This document shows positions 11,884 to 24,200 of a DNA stretch of 64,000 nucleotides, piece by piece. Position numbers and translations under genes: made by a program. This DNA is from Megalonaias nervosa (taxonomy: Eukaryota > Mollusca > Bivalvia > Unionida > Unionidae). The stretch's first letter is position 1. The number at the start of each line of letters is the position of its first letter. The notes beneath the pieces are model-generated. The model was not told where the DNA came from and did not search any database. It worked only from the letters and a program-made list of their open reading frames with translations. The stretch spans positions 60,338 to 124,337 of the forward strand of contig JAECUM010004424.1 of assembly GCA_016617855.1 (NCBI GenBank). Direction: 5' to 3'.

Positions 11884-13781
11884 TGTACAAATGTATTAGT
11901 TGGAATGGATAGGTTACCTTCCCTAGACCATCTGAACTTTCACACTAAAAATAAATGCATTATGCATTTGTTAAAATATATTTTGGAATTGTGTGAAGAG
12001 CCCAGTCTCCTAGAATAAATGATCTTTTGTGCAATATCTTGTCAGCTGTCTTTTGGATGAAATTGTTCTTGTTTTTATTATTCATATTATTCATATTTTG
12101 TTTTTAAGATTTTGACTTGAATTATATTGCTTAATGAATCAGTACTTGCAAACTAATGCATAAATTGAATGCAAATGATTTTTGGTAATATTGAATAATG
12201 ATGGATTTCTATTTACCTGCTTTGTCTGTGGTCCCTTACATGCAGATCAGCACATACATCTTTGCCATTAGATACTTGTATTGCACCAAAACTTCCTCCT
12301 TGACAGTACCCAGATTTAATCCTGCTTTTCTTTGCAATAATATTGTATTTTTTCTCCAAAATAAATCTTTTATAGTGAGTTTTTGTGACATCCTTCTTTA
12401 CAATTTCTCACTTGTTACATCCTTGTTATGAGCAACATTTCCTGGTTTGAAATGAAAATATCTGCTATTAAAATCACTCTTGGTTTTCCTCTTTACTCTT
12501 GTCATTTTTGGCACTGTAATATTGACTGTAGTTTGTGATTTGAGTTTCATTGTGATTGCAGTCTGCATTGTTTTTGTTATTTCTTTGCATCAAGGGGAAT
12601 TAGTACTGCCTGACAGTCTGGTCTGATCTAATTTTAGCTTTTGGCTGCAGACTCCTGTGCTCATAAATTTCTTATGTGACAAGTGATACAAAGCAAAATT
12701 AACCTCTTATGTGATTCAAGGAAACAAAAACTGTAATTAAGAATATTTTAGGCATCCCAAATATCATCTTTGCACCAGCAAAACGGCGTTGTGTAATTTG
12801 ATACCACTTATTACATAATGCCCATAGATGCATATTTTATGAATGAATAAATGAATATGAAAGACCAAACATGTGATTCTACCAGCAGTAGGCCAAAATT
12901 ACCATTTAAAGGCACCACAAATACCATTTTAAAGTCTAACACACATACTGTTTTATGGTTCAAATATACTGCTTTTGAAAATTAAAAGAATTAAACCCTG
13001 ATCTGAAATACAGTATTTTTACATGTTATATCAACACATTAGAGAAACCAGCCAGAACCAGTCTATTGGGGGCCACAAAAATGTTCCAACAGTACATTGT
13101 TCGGTGTGATGATGCATGGCAGTGCAAAATAACTTGATATGTGTACTCAGCACACTGTTAATTCATTACCTTATTGTTAGAATGAAGGGAGTTTAAGGAC
13201 AAATGTGGGATGTTCTTTGGAGGTGATAAACATGAAAGGAATAAAAGGTGCTCACAGCGTCTTCTGATCCATTGATGAAAATCAACAGACCTTTGGAGGA
13301 GGCAGTTAAGATGAAGACTGACTATAATAAATGATTTCAGCAGAACATTAGAGTAAGTATTTTGAATTTTTTTTCATGTTTAATTGTTATTGTAATGTTC
13401 TAGATGTTTTAAGAGGAATTTTTAAAGGCAGCCCTGCATGTTTTGTTCAACTCATGGTGAAATATGTCCTTTCTCTCAATGCTAAGAAACCACTGGCTAA
13501 GAAATATTACATGTTTAAGAATGCTTAAATATCAGAATTTTGGTATGTGCAGGTGAGTAGTAAAGGTCCCAAGTTTGCATTGTGCATTTCAAAAGTATGC
13601 ATTGTTTATATTTCATAAACTTCACAAAAGTTAAGTTCAATCCTTAGATAAAATATATCAATTTACCATATATTACAAGATAATTAATTTTGGGATAAAT
13701 TATTCATAAAAGTATAATATACAATTTATCTTTTCATTGTTTATTTCAAGTCTAAATCAACTTTCTTTTAATAATTTACAG
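11884..13781. other. Intergenic DNA, nothing firm
   Basis: No gene recognised. A short acceptor-preceded frame at 13250-13325 (about 24 codons, ending TGA) is too small to call. Confidence 0.5.
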
Positions 13782-13914
13782 TGATAAAACCTCAAACAGA
13801 TTTTTGGATCTGAACCATGAAAACAAAGAAGCTATTGAGGATGACACTAAGGAATACATCTTAAGTCCAGGTCAGGAACTTCAACCATCAGGTGAACATA
13901 ACATGGAAGAGTAA
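13782..13914 (+). CDS. Possible isolated terminal coding exon, function unknown
   Basis: A T-rich tract ending in 'ataatttacag' (13771-13781) is followed by a frame from 13783 of 43 codons to a TAA at 13912-13914. The peptide is acidic and polar (contains NHENKEAIEDDTKEYILSPG and ends HNMEE) and resembles a cytoplasmic tail. The acceptor leaves one base before the first codon, so it cannot share a phase-0 donor with the exon at 47. A 43-codon frame can arise by chance in AT-rich DNA. It could belong to the same upstream gene, another gene, or nothing. Confidence 0.25.
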
Positions 13915-16900
13915 TGGAACGCAGCCAGCAACCATGCAAACTCATCGACAGGAAAACTAAACTAGAACTTCTTTGCAGGTTGAACATAGTTGTCCTGTCA
14001 TTACAACATTCTAATGCTGATACAGGGATGACATTTTCTCCATTCTTCACAAAATACAAAGTGATTCAGGGGGAAATCTCAACCAGAAAACTACTGAAAG
14101 CCTGTGAAGTGTGAAGCTTAATAATTACAGTGAATGTCGTCTGTGGTCACCAGACAGAGATCTTGTGAAGGAAACTAAAATGCTAGTGGATTTTATTTTT
14201 TAAAAATCTTTGCAGTGAATTATAAGACAAACAACTCTTCCTTTTTATTTAATTGACAATACAATGACTCATATTAATTAATTATTATTGTAATATTGCC
14301 ATCAAAATCTGAATCTGATTTATATTCAAACTTGCATTTTCTATCATACAATGATGAGAATACAGATTATGGCAAAAAATGCACATTTTGTTTTCAGTCC
14401 CTTGAAGAACAGAAATTTATGCCAGTAAAAAATCGGCTGGTTTAGAAGTCAAATCTACTGATCAAAATTTGTAAATCTACTGGTATGAAATCCAGGTTCT
14501 GTCACATGTATGAAATACACACAGGAAAATAAGAAAACATGAGACAAACTATTAAAATCACCACATTTGTTCAGTTATCTACACTTATGATGTCTGAACA
14601 TGTTAAACATTTCTTGCAATAGCATTCTTTCTCATCATCTGTCAGCATTACATACATGTCAGTTATTGTTGTTTTGTGTACTTAGAATACCACCCAAATT
14701 AGTAAATTGCATACTTTGCAATTGTGCATAGGTTGTCAACACACAAAAATGTAAAGAAATACACCATCATTACAAAAACTTGTCTCTATAATCTTTTTGC
14801 ACGTTGCGGTGATTTTTGTGTTAAAATTTAATTTCTTGGGTACTGTTCAAGGCATGGACATAATACTTGATTGGATACTTCTCTATTAATACCAAAGCCT
14901 TAAAACAGAAAAGGTCACTGTGTACAATATTTCAGGCCTTGATTAGTTTTTCTGTTTCTTATAATACTTATAACTGCATTTTTTAATGAAAGCATTTCAC
15001 ACAAAAAGCTGGGTCATCACGACCTTTTTTCAAGGATTTTTAATAATATTCAAAGATGATGTCAGTATTCTATATTTCAACATCCTGAAATCTATTGGTA
15101 CCAAATATGCATTGTAGATGCATCATAGGTTTATGCCATGTAATGCACCAAAGCTAGGTTGCAGTGACACACTTTCCACAGTTAGTTGAATGCTCTTAAA
15201 AATCCTAACAAATGCCCAGATAGTGGGGGCATGTATGAGCTTCTGCTCACTAACAGTTCTAGTTGTCTTAGAACTTTTATGTCCTGGCATAGGTCAAGGT
15301 CATTTTTGTCTCATATTTTTTCATGATAGTTGGGACTTATAGCAGTTACTATTGATTGCTAAAAGCATGATAGAGGTAAGCTATTCATTCTGATTCAGAT
15401 ATTTAGCACCTAAATGCACAATTACATGAAAGGTTGTAGTTGTATAATTTTGTTTCATTTTATTTAATTAATCTAACCATCAGCTTACCATGATGTCTTA
15501 AGGGCCTTGTTTTTGCAGACAAGTCAAAACTCGAGTTGATCATTTTACAAGACCCTTGTTTGGTACCTGATGGAACCTTGCTGAGATGTGATGGACAAAA
15601 CTGTCCCTGTCTTATTTGTCACCCATTTTAAAAAAAATTTCTTTCTTTTTCATTTGATGACCCAGTATTACTGCAAGTATTTTGTATTTTAAGACAAAAT
15701 ACATCAGATGGAAAGTTCAAGGTGAGAAACAGACCAACAAATAAGCTTTAATACATGTGGAATGTGAAATTACTCACAACAGTTTTGTTCAAAAGGAAAA
15801 AGCGATTACAAGTAATCTGCATGATTAACCAAATTTTACATTTTTACATTCACTGTTCATTTAGCTTTTTTATTTCTTTCTTTCATTCTTTATTTTTTCT
15901 GGAAACAATATTTATCGTTTTTTTTTTCATTTTGAAATTTTATTGAATCTTCTGTATGAGAAGTCAATTAGGCTATCACTGGTTCCATAAAAATGGAAGA
16001 ATAAAAGAAAGAAAAATGCTTCATACTGATGGGAAAGCAGAAGAGTTTGATTTCCACCAGTCTGTCATAACATAAGTACAGTACAAAAATATTAAATATG
16101 TATTAAGTCAAAGTCAGAATCAAATAAATAAAGTACAAATGGAAAACATATGTTAAGTAAAAAGTATGTACCGCATAAGTACTCTTAAAAGGTAGTCAAC
16201 TCAGATGACTTCATTTTATACTGAATGTAAGGAACTCAATGCATTCTCTATCATTTTAACTCCGTTCTAGTAGATTTGGTGTAATTTTGCTTGTACAGCT
16301 GATGTTAGTTGTTATTTTTTCAAGCTATTGTTTGTCGAGGTTAGTTTTTCAAGATGTTTCTTGTAGACTCAGCTTGATTTATTCATTCCCTTTGTGTATG
16401 ATAAACTAAATGTATTTTAAAAATGGAGGTCTTGTGGCTTAAACATCATTTGGTTTCAGAAGCGGTTTAGATATATTCTTTCCGTTTCGTTTTTACTTTG
16501 GCACTATATTCCCCTACAGACGACAGCACCATGATCCCAAAATTGATTTGTTTGCAAGAGATTTATATTAGCACAAAATTCATCAGTCTCCATAAGAAAA
16601 TAGTCATGATACCATAAATTATATTTTGTGTGTTTTATTTTTCTTTCTTAGCATTAGGTTTGCCAAAATTTATAAAAGATTATGTATGAATTCAAAATTG
16701 GCTTATTAATTATGTTTTTCTATCATTTATTCATTCCAATGTTTATTTGTAATTTTGTCTTTTCTTTCAGCCTTTGCCTTGCAGACAAATGTATCATTTT
16801 TTCTATTTCACAGATTTTTTGCAGACAAGTATTACAATTTTAATTTAAATTAGGTTTTATACTATTTAAATTGCCATCTGTGTTTTTACATTCTTTTCTA

Positions 16901-17580
16901 AGTATGCTTTCCAAAATATACCGTACGTTTTGTACTCTACATAAGCCAGTACAAAGAATATGAAAATAAATGGCATAGCCAATGATATAATACAAGTAAA
17001 AGTAAATTAAGTTTGATAAAACCAGAGAAACAGTGACATTGAAGGAATGGGAAGGCAACTGACATTCTATCAATCTTATCTTTGCCACTGCTATTTCAAG
17101 ATAAACCTAAAAATTATAAAGCTGATTATATCTATTTAAATCGAACAGTATCTTACATTTCATTATATATGTTGTTTGTGTGACTAAAGGCATAATTCGT
17201 TGTGATATTACCCTTTTATTTCAGTTTTCTCTTCTTCAGTGAATTACAAACCATCTGAATACTGAGTTTAATAACAGTTAGTTTGGAAAACGGGTAACCC
17301 TCTTTTGGATTAAATAAAAATACAGATTTTTTAGAGGCTTTGCAGGAGTAATTTTATTCTTGTCATCTGGTTTGGTTTCTAATTTGCGTGTGGTGGTTTA
17401 AATTATAACATTTGTAATTTGTTTTCTTATTAAAATAACACTAGCGTTGAAAGATATATAAGAGGTACTGAAATATATTGATCTGAATTCCTTTCCTCTT
17501 TCTGTTTCATTTTACAGCCTAGATTAATTGCTTAATATTACTCATATTAATCTGACAAATTGAAAATTAAACCTCATGTG
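13915..17580. other. Intergenic AT-rich DNA, nothing recognisable
   Basis: No supported coding exon, RNA gene or element boundary. A fragment near 15490-15560 has 'aagggccttg' and 'caagacccttg' as imperfect direct or inverted copies but no further structure. Confidence 0.5.
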
Positions 17581-17585
17581 TTGAT

Positions 17586-17612
17586 ATGGCATAAAACACC
17601 AAACAAGCAAAC
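17586..17612 (+). mobile_element. SINE tail fragment
   Basis: 'atggcataaaacaccaaaca' followed by 'agcaaac' matches the 3' tail of the SINE at 9355-9601 (atggcattaagcaccaaaga). No tRNA-like head is visible upstream, so this is a relic. Confidence 0.45.
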
Positions 17613-18084
17613 ATGATTCAGTAGTTAGTTTTATGGCTTAATTCACTGCTCAAATTATATGTCTAAAAACGGATTCACATGTCTTTTTAAATGGTGGTTG
17701 CAGCAACTGCAGAATCCACTAAAACTGATATCTCACAAAAGTGGGAAGTATAAATTGTGCACTTTGTGAGAATTCTTACAATGCCAATTTTTATCACAAA
17801 AAGAACTCCAGCTATGGTATCTCAAGAAACCTTTTCTAAATGTATGTATGAATTCTAGTTATTGAGAGAAGGAAACAAAATCTTGACTTAAAATAAGAAA
17901 GAACAATAATAATTATAGTAATAATTTGTTAACAAATCGTAGTTTTCTTTTGTCGTTTATTCTTTTTTTTTTTTTTTTGGTTGATACCTAGACACGTCGT
18001 ACATAAACGCCAGACAAATTTATAACAAAATGCATCAACGCTGAGCAGATGACACAAATACTGGTACATTTCACTGTCTTTGTT

Positions 18085-18232
18085 CAGTGGCATAGCAAGA
18101 CATTCTGAGTTCGCCCACAAAATTGTTCTGGGGCCCCCTCTCAATAGCAAAGTTGTTTGATGGGAATTTAACCCCCACCCAACCCCAGTAACTAATTGCG
18201 GAGGTTGTTTGGAAGATTGCTATGCCACAGTG
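18085..18232. mobile_element. 148-bp MITE with CAGTGGCATAGCAA inverted ends (hAT-like)
   Basis: The left end is CAGTGGCATAGCAAG. The right end, reverse-complemented, is CACTGTGGCATAGCAATC, the same sequence with two extra bases. The interior is G/C-run rich ('ctggggccccctctc', 'aacccccacccaacccc'). CAGTGGCRTAGC-type ends are typical of hAT MITEs. No clear target-site duplication survives. Confidence 0.65.
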
Positions 18233-18324
18233 ACTATTTTCTCAAATTAGACCAATATGAAAATATCCACAGACTCTGATATCCATCATGTTAAAATCTC
18301 AACAGCATGCAATACTCACTCAAA

Positions 18325-18671
18325 CAGTTGTGTAGAAAGAAATTCTGTCCCCCTCAAAGCATAATTATGAGCCCCCTCCCAATAAAAAATATTGTTTGAC
18401 TGGAATGTTGCCCCCCCCCTCCGGGCCACCTGTACCCCACCCCCAGCAGTTGTAGCAGTTGCTTGGTTGGTTGCTACACCCAGGGCCGTAGAGAACAATC
18501 ACGAGCCCTGGGGTAAGAAACACCCAGGCCTCTCCTAGTTCTTCTTCAAACAAAATTTTTCTTTTATAAAATTAAAAGCGTTGTTCAGCCCAGACCCCCT
18601 TTCTGCCCCGGGCCCAGGAGATTTATCCCCAGTTGCCCCTCCCCTCCTTGTCGGCCCTGGCTACACCACTG
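18325..18671. mobile_element. hAT-like MITE, interrupted by a second element
   Basis: The left end CAGTTGTGTAGA pairs with right end CTACACCACTG (reverse complement CAGTGGTGTAG). The flanks CACTCAAA and CTCCCAAA agree at 6 of 8 positions, consistent with an old 8-bp target-site duplication. Its right-terminal GCTACACC has been duplicated by the insertion at 18481-18659. Confidence 0.65.
18481..18659. mobile_element. 179-bp hAT-like MITE nested inside the element at 18325-18671
   Basis: It starts CAGGGCCGTAG and ends TCGGCCCTG, and is flanked by the exact 8-bp repeat GCTACACC (18473-18480 and 18660-18667). Eight-base duplication and CAGGG ends are the hAT signature. The interior is short and non-coding ('ccccgggcccaggag', 'gttgcccctcccctcc'). 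Confidence 0.8.
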
Positions 18672-20247
18672 CTCCCAAACATAATATTAAATTACCGTAT
18701 AGCCCGCACAGAACCAAAGCTAATGTGCCTTAAAACAAATATGCGTCAATAGATATGACAAAAACATCCAGAGAATGCCGGGACACACCCAGAAAAGTTT
18801 CTCACAATGTCCCATTGAAAAACAAATACATCTTCAAAAGACCGATGACGTTACTATTTGTTATCACTGTTATTAGGTGCTTCTCGCCAAACACACGCCT
18901 TATGATCAGCCCCTTCCACTCGCCTCCCCTCTTCGCATTGCCTAGTATTGTTGAAGGTTTAATAAACTTGTTGTGACATCAGACATTCAGATTATTTATT
19001 TAATAGTTGACAGTGCCATTTCTTTCAAATGCATTAATTAGTCTGTTCTTCACAATTGTGCTGAAAGGTGTATTTTAATAACCAAAAGAGGAAAAAAAAG
19101 AAAAATATGTTAAAAAAAGAAGTAACTAAAATGTAAAGTACTGCAGCTCATGCAGACATTGACATAAACGCTTGTCTCATGATTTTTTTATTATTGGTTG
19201 TATCATTTTTATCTTTATTGTCGACATTGTCATCATTATTACCGTCTTCTTTTTATCACTTATTTCATGCCATAATTGTTTATTGTTTCAAGATTTATTT
19301 AAAATTTGTTATCACGCCCTTGATTTCTATTTTTGTCACCTTCTTTAGATCTGCTTATTTAACCTCGGTCTTACATTAAGTCTGTTACTTCTTGTTTGAG
19401 TGAATGTAATGAATTTAGTAAAATTGTTATTATAAACTTCCTGACTATCAATTTCATCACCATGGTACTGGGTATAAAAATATATAATTCCTTCTAACTG
19501 CATAGTTCAGCCTGGCTTTTGAAGCTGAAAACATTCTTATTGTAATGTTTGTATCTGTGTCATATTGTTCACCTATAATTAATTTTTTTAACAAATTTTT
19601 TTTACTCTGGCTCAAACAATATATTCAAACTGCATAACAGATTTTTTTTATCATTTACTTAACCATCCAAAATAGGTTTAATATACAAACCTATAGGCAG
19701 GTTTCCTTCTATTCCATCTTACTTCTTGAATTAACTGAGTGTTATAAAACTAATAAGCGGGCTGCCCAGTCCATCCTCTATTTCAAAATAGGTCATAAAA
19801 TTTCAGTACAATTAACCTGTTTAAACTTTATACATATCAGCCTCTTTGCTATATGCTATTAGATTTACACTAGATGTAGATGAAACGGCAGTTATACTCT
19901 TCTTTCTTAGACATTTTCAATCATAATATTCTAGGATATTAAAATTATTACAAATTAATTGAAATTTCTCAATCTCCATATTGTTTTTCTGTTGGATCAA
20001 GTGTTTTATTACCTCACAAAACTATTAGGTATACAGACAGGAGTTTTCTTATCTGAAAGAAGACGATGTAAAACTTCAATACTGATGTTATCAAACCATC
20101 TAAAATATATAAATTCCTATAAAACTTATTACACATCCAGCTGTTGCACAACATATTTCCCATACATCCTTTCAATTTTTAATTATTATCCAGTTTAAAG
20201 AGTATCGTTCATTTTCCCAAAATCGAATGTTTTTTTAATGCAATATA

Positions 20248-20322
<75 letters not shown>

Positions 20323-20640
20323 CATGTATATGGATGGATGGATGGGTACTGTTGATCGTTTATCAGTGGCAAAACAAGGGTAACGATGTACTTTTTTTTA
20401 CACAAAAAATTCATTTTTAAAAAAAATCTTGATTGAAATTATATAACAGTTTTAATAAGGACTAAATGTACTAACTAGTGAAATCAGGAGTATGGGTCGA
20501 CTGTTTTTAATGTTTTAATAATTCATTGGTGATAATGGATACAAGTCAGTCTACATGACCTAGTGTTTTCTTAAATATTTGAAGGTAACCTCTGTGTTTT
20601 CGCAAAAATGCTTAAACTTAATACAATATAAAACTAAGTA
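18672..20640. other. Intergenic AT-rich DNA
   Basis: Apart from the (TA)n tract at 20249-20316 nothing is recognisable; short open frames here lack any domain. Confidence 0.5.
20249..20316. repeat. (TA)n microsatellite
   Basis: About 34 TA units, followed by 'cacatacatgtatatgg' and a short 'atgg' run. Confidence 0.95.
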
Positions 20641-20682
20641 ATAAAAAGTTAGGATTTAAGTGTAACATAATTTTAGTCAAAA

Positions 20683-20706
20683 GGGAGGGGGAGGGTTGGG
20701 GGCGGG
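20683..20706 (+). promoter_or_regulatory. G-quadruplex-prone tract about 450 bp upstream of the TMEM145-like start
   Basis: Five runs of three to five G are separated by loops of only one or two bases (A, A, TT, C). Such spacing is expected to fold into a very stable G-quadruplex on the + strand. It is striking in a region otherwise rich in A and T. A regulatory role is inference. Confidence 0.6.
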
Positions 20707-21039
20707 ATTGTTTTTGTTTTAAAGGGTTATTGACCATTTTGTTAAATATATCAGACATGTCCCACCCACTACCACCACCAAAAAAGTAAAAAAATTGTAG
20801 GATTTAGTGCAGGTATGTGCAACTTCCTCCAGGGTGTGGTCCGGATAAGCGACTTTTAAAGCAACACCCAATGAAGTAAATAAACGGGAAAAAAAAAAAC
20901 CCACCACTTACAAAACAAAAGAAAAAGAAATCATTAACTGAGGCACATTCAAAAGATATACTTTCAACATTCTCAGAAAATCTATCCAATGCTGGGAAAG
21001 CTAATGAACACTCGTGATTAGTCGATGTCTAATTTTAGC

Positions 21040-21158
21040 ACTGTGTTTTCCATGTTGTCTGGACAGCGTCATCACGTGGTACAATATGGCGGACAAGTTC
21101 AATGATAGCACCTGTTGGTCACTGTGTGTTGTGTGATGTTGACAGTTAATTTACAATA
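21040..21158 (+). promoter_or_regulatory. Probable promoter and 5' UTR of the TMEM145-like gene
   Basis: CACGTG (21073-21078) is a palindromic E-box. AATATGGCGG (21083-21092) matches the YY1 consensus often found at start sites of TATA-less promoters. No TATA box is well placed. The ATG inside the YY1-like box has A at -3 and G at +4 and would open a 16-codon upstream ORF (21086-21136) ending before the main ATG. The start site itself cannot be read from the sequence. Confidence 0.5.
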
Positions 21159-21254
21159 ATGGAAACCCAGTATCTTTTGGTATTATGTCTCGTAATTTAT
21201 TCTGAGTACAGAGCGAATGGAAAATTTTTGAAAGGAACACTTCAAACCGATTCG
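21159..21254 (+). CDS. TMEM145: TMEM145-like exon 1: start, signal peptide, N-terminus
   Basis: The ATG has A at -3 and G at +4. 32 codons: METQYLLVLCLVIYS is a typical signal peptide core, cleaved probably near RANG|KFLKG. KFLKGTLQTDS aligns with the mature N-terminus of TMEM145 (pattern K-[YF]-[VL]-[RK]-G-x-L-x-T). Donor gtgtgt at 21255, phase 0. The next exon continues directly with DW, as the family requires. Confidence 0.88.
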
Positions 21255-24200
21255 GTGTGTATTTAAAATGGGATATTAAAACGTGTGATTGGTCGATGAA
21301 GCTACCTAGAGAGTCTCAATGAGACCACAAGGGCGCAAGACCACAAGGGCTCGTTACAAATTATATTAAGATTTTCAGTCTATGGAAAGAGGGCTGGGGG
21401 TCCAAAACATCTAACAATATAACACAAGGTAAGATACGACTCCTCACCAGGCACTAGATTCGGGGGAAACTAATGAAACACTCCCCAATTAAGGGCTATT
21501 GGTACTGATAATAGTAAAAAGAATTCCTAAATATTCCTGAAATACATACTATGAAATAGCTTATTTGCTTGTTTACATTTTACTCCTTTTGGTCTCATCT
21601 TTCACGGCATATACTTCTCTCAGTATTAATTTGCCAATGTTTTTTATATCTTCGGGTATCATCAGTCATCTGTTTTTAATAACCATCTCAAGATCATGAA
21701 AAGTACTTGCCATTAGCTGCTTATCTTGATTAAACCTTATTTGTATTAATTTTCACTAGTGTGTGAGAAGGCACTTCATGCAAGATAAGAGTGTGTGTGA
21801 TTTGGATTTTTAACGCAGCTTTAACAATTTTTTAGTGATATTGCTATGATGTCTGCAGTGTGGCATTTTATAATGATGTATAGCACTGAGACATCATGCT
21901 GCACACATGTAGCATGATTTCCCACCTGGTCACATTATCTTGACACCAGGCTGACCAGTCCTAACACTAATCTCTTATTGCTGAGCTCCTAGCAAGGCAG
22001 CTGTTAGTACCATTTGTATAAGTCTTTGGTATGACTCAGCCGGGGTTCAAACCCACGACCTCCCACATCCGAGGCGGACGCTCTAACCACTAAGCCACCA
22101 GAGATAAGTTAAGATAAGAGTGTATATCAAAGTATGAAAAAGAAAAATTTTAACAAAAAAGATATATAAAGCAGTTGCATACTTTACAAGATGGTACTTC
22201 CTTAAGTTCTGATGGATGTCACAATTGTCACTAATCATGAAGGTTAAATGATGTATAGTGCAATAGGCTTAATGACTGTAAATTTGACATATTCATGTAT
22301 GTATGTATATATATGTGTATGTGTATGTGTGTGTGTGTGTGTATGCTTTTCTGCATTGGAATGTACAGTGTGTCGAATAGGCCATGTACAGGAAAAGAGT
22401 TGACACTTATATGTACAATTAGTTAAGTAATATTAGTGGTTATTTAGTGACATTTTTATGTATTTGTGATAAATAGTTGTTTATGTTGTATTGTGTGTGA
22501 CATTTGAACACTGGAATGGATAAAATAGTTTTTTTATTGTTGTGCAGTGTTGTTATTTGCAAAGACATGGGTGCTTTAGAAACCAGGATACAAGAAGGCA
22601 TTTTAATGTGGCTGGGGGTCTATATAAAAGGAAAATATTAGACCAAAGTCTTTGATGTCATACATTTTGCTGTGAACCCATTATTAGGATACCAAGAAAT
22701 TGGTTAGAGAGATTTAAACTAAAGATTAATTCATTAATTAATAAAGGTTAGAAAACTGAATAACCAATTGTGGTACAATTGACAGAAAGTCACATGAGAA
22801 GAGAATATGAATATTCCAGACTCTTGATTTTGGGAAACATAATGTTTGGAACTAAAATTATGTCATTATTATTATTACCAAAATACTTGGATAATTGTGT
22901 CTTCATCATGAAATGCTTATGGCCAACACAGACCTTTGTACTTTTATTTTAGAAACCACTGTCAAGGTTGTTTAGGACTGACTAGAATTCATTTTATTTT
23001 GCAAACAGTGTGTGCTGATAAAGAGCTCATGTACAATTTCTCCAAGTTTTATTAAAATCCACTTTATCACTAAATGGATAATTCATGTGTTTGTGGCATT
23101 TCATTTTCACTACATACAGACTCCATATTGCTGTACACTGCATCCAACTCTGTGGACAAAAAGGTATGGAATTGTTTTTATTACAAATTATTCTTTCACT
23201 GCACTCACTGCTAAATGGTGCATGATACTGAACTGAAAGAAATGGGACATCACTATTACCATAATTTTTTGACATTCTTTACAATCAGAGTACCATCTCC
23301 CACCCACATGTACTAAACTGTACATTACTGATAGCTCTTAATTAGGGAGTGTTATCATTAGTTTCCCCCTGCAACAAGTGCCTGTGCTTCTCAACTGTTA
23401 GTATTTCCAACCCGGCTAGCTTGTCCTATTTTGGTCTCATAATGTAAAACTTATGTCGGCTTTAATTAAACATAAATCAATTTACGTAACATCTCAACAG
23501 ACCTGTTTAATTCATGATATTTTGGAGAAAATTCAACACTTCTTTTCATGATTTTGAAGACTGATAAAATTATATTGTTATATGTTTGGACCCCACCCCC
23601 ACCTCTCTATCCTTTTGATAGATATTCTTAATTTCATTTGTAATGAGCCCCTGTGCTGAGGACCAAGAAGTTGCTCACTGCCTCTTTTTTATCTGACAAA
23701 ATGGGTGTCACCAGTTATATTAAAAAAAGGTGGAGCACATCTTGTTGGTTTGAATTACCCTATGATGAATGGCCATAGACAAACTAAATATGTTGCCATA
23801 TTGGCTGATATCAGGTTTTGTAAAACGATTGTCACAGTTTTCCACATTTGCCATAGGTTCAGTATATTGAACCCACCATATACGAATTCTCAGTAAGATT
23901 GTGTATTCTTATATTTTTAAGTACAAGTATACTGATTGCATCGTCATTGACCAATCAAACATTTATATGTAGACAAACTCAAGTCAGATATATTTTGCTC
24001 TGTTTGCACACCAAACAGCATTTGATTGCAGAAAATTCTCAACGCTGTACTACTTATGTCGTGAATAATGACCATGATTTAAAATTCACTTAGTGCTTGT
24101 TCAAAAAAGTGCCAACTTACTTAAATCCCCATTATGATTTACATTTCCTTCTTCAAAAGGGAGCATTCATGGAAGTACATAGTTCAAAGGTTCATAATCT

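Noticed and set aside
22020..22105. Possible tRNA gene on the minus strand
   Set aside because: A and B boxes are present, but the stem pairing of a complete tRNA is not seen, and a 13-bp target duplication frames a longer SINE.
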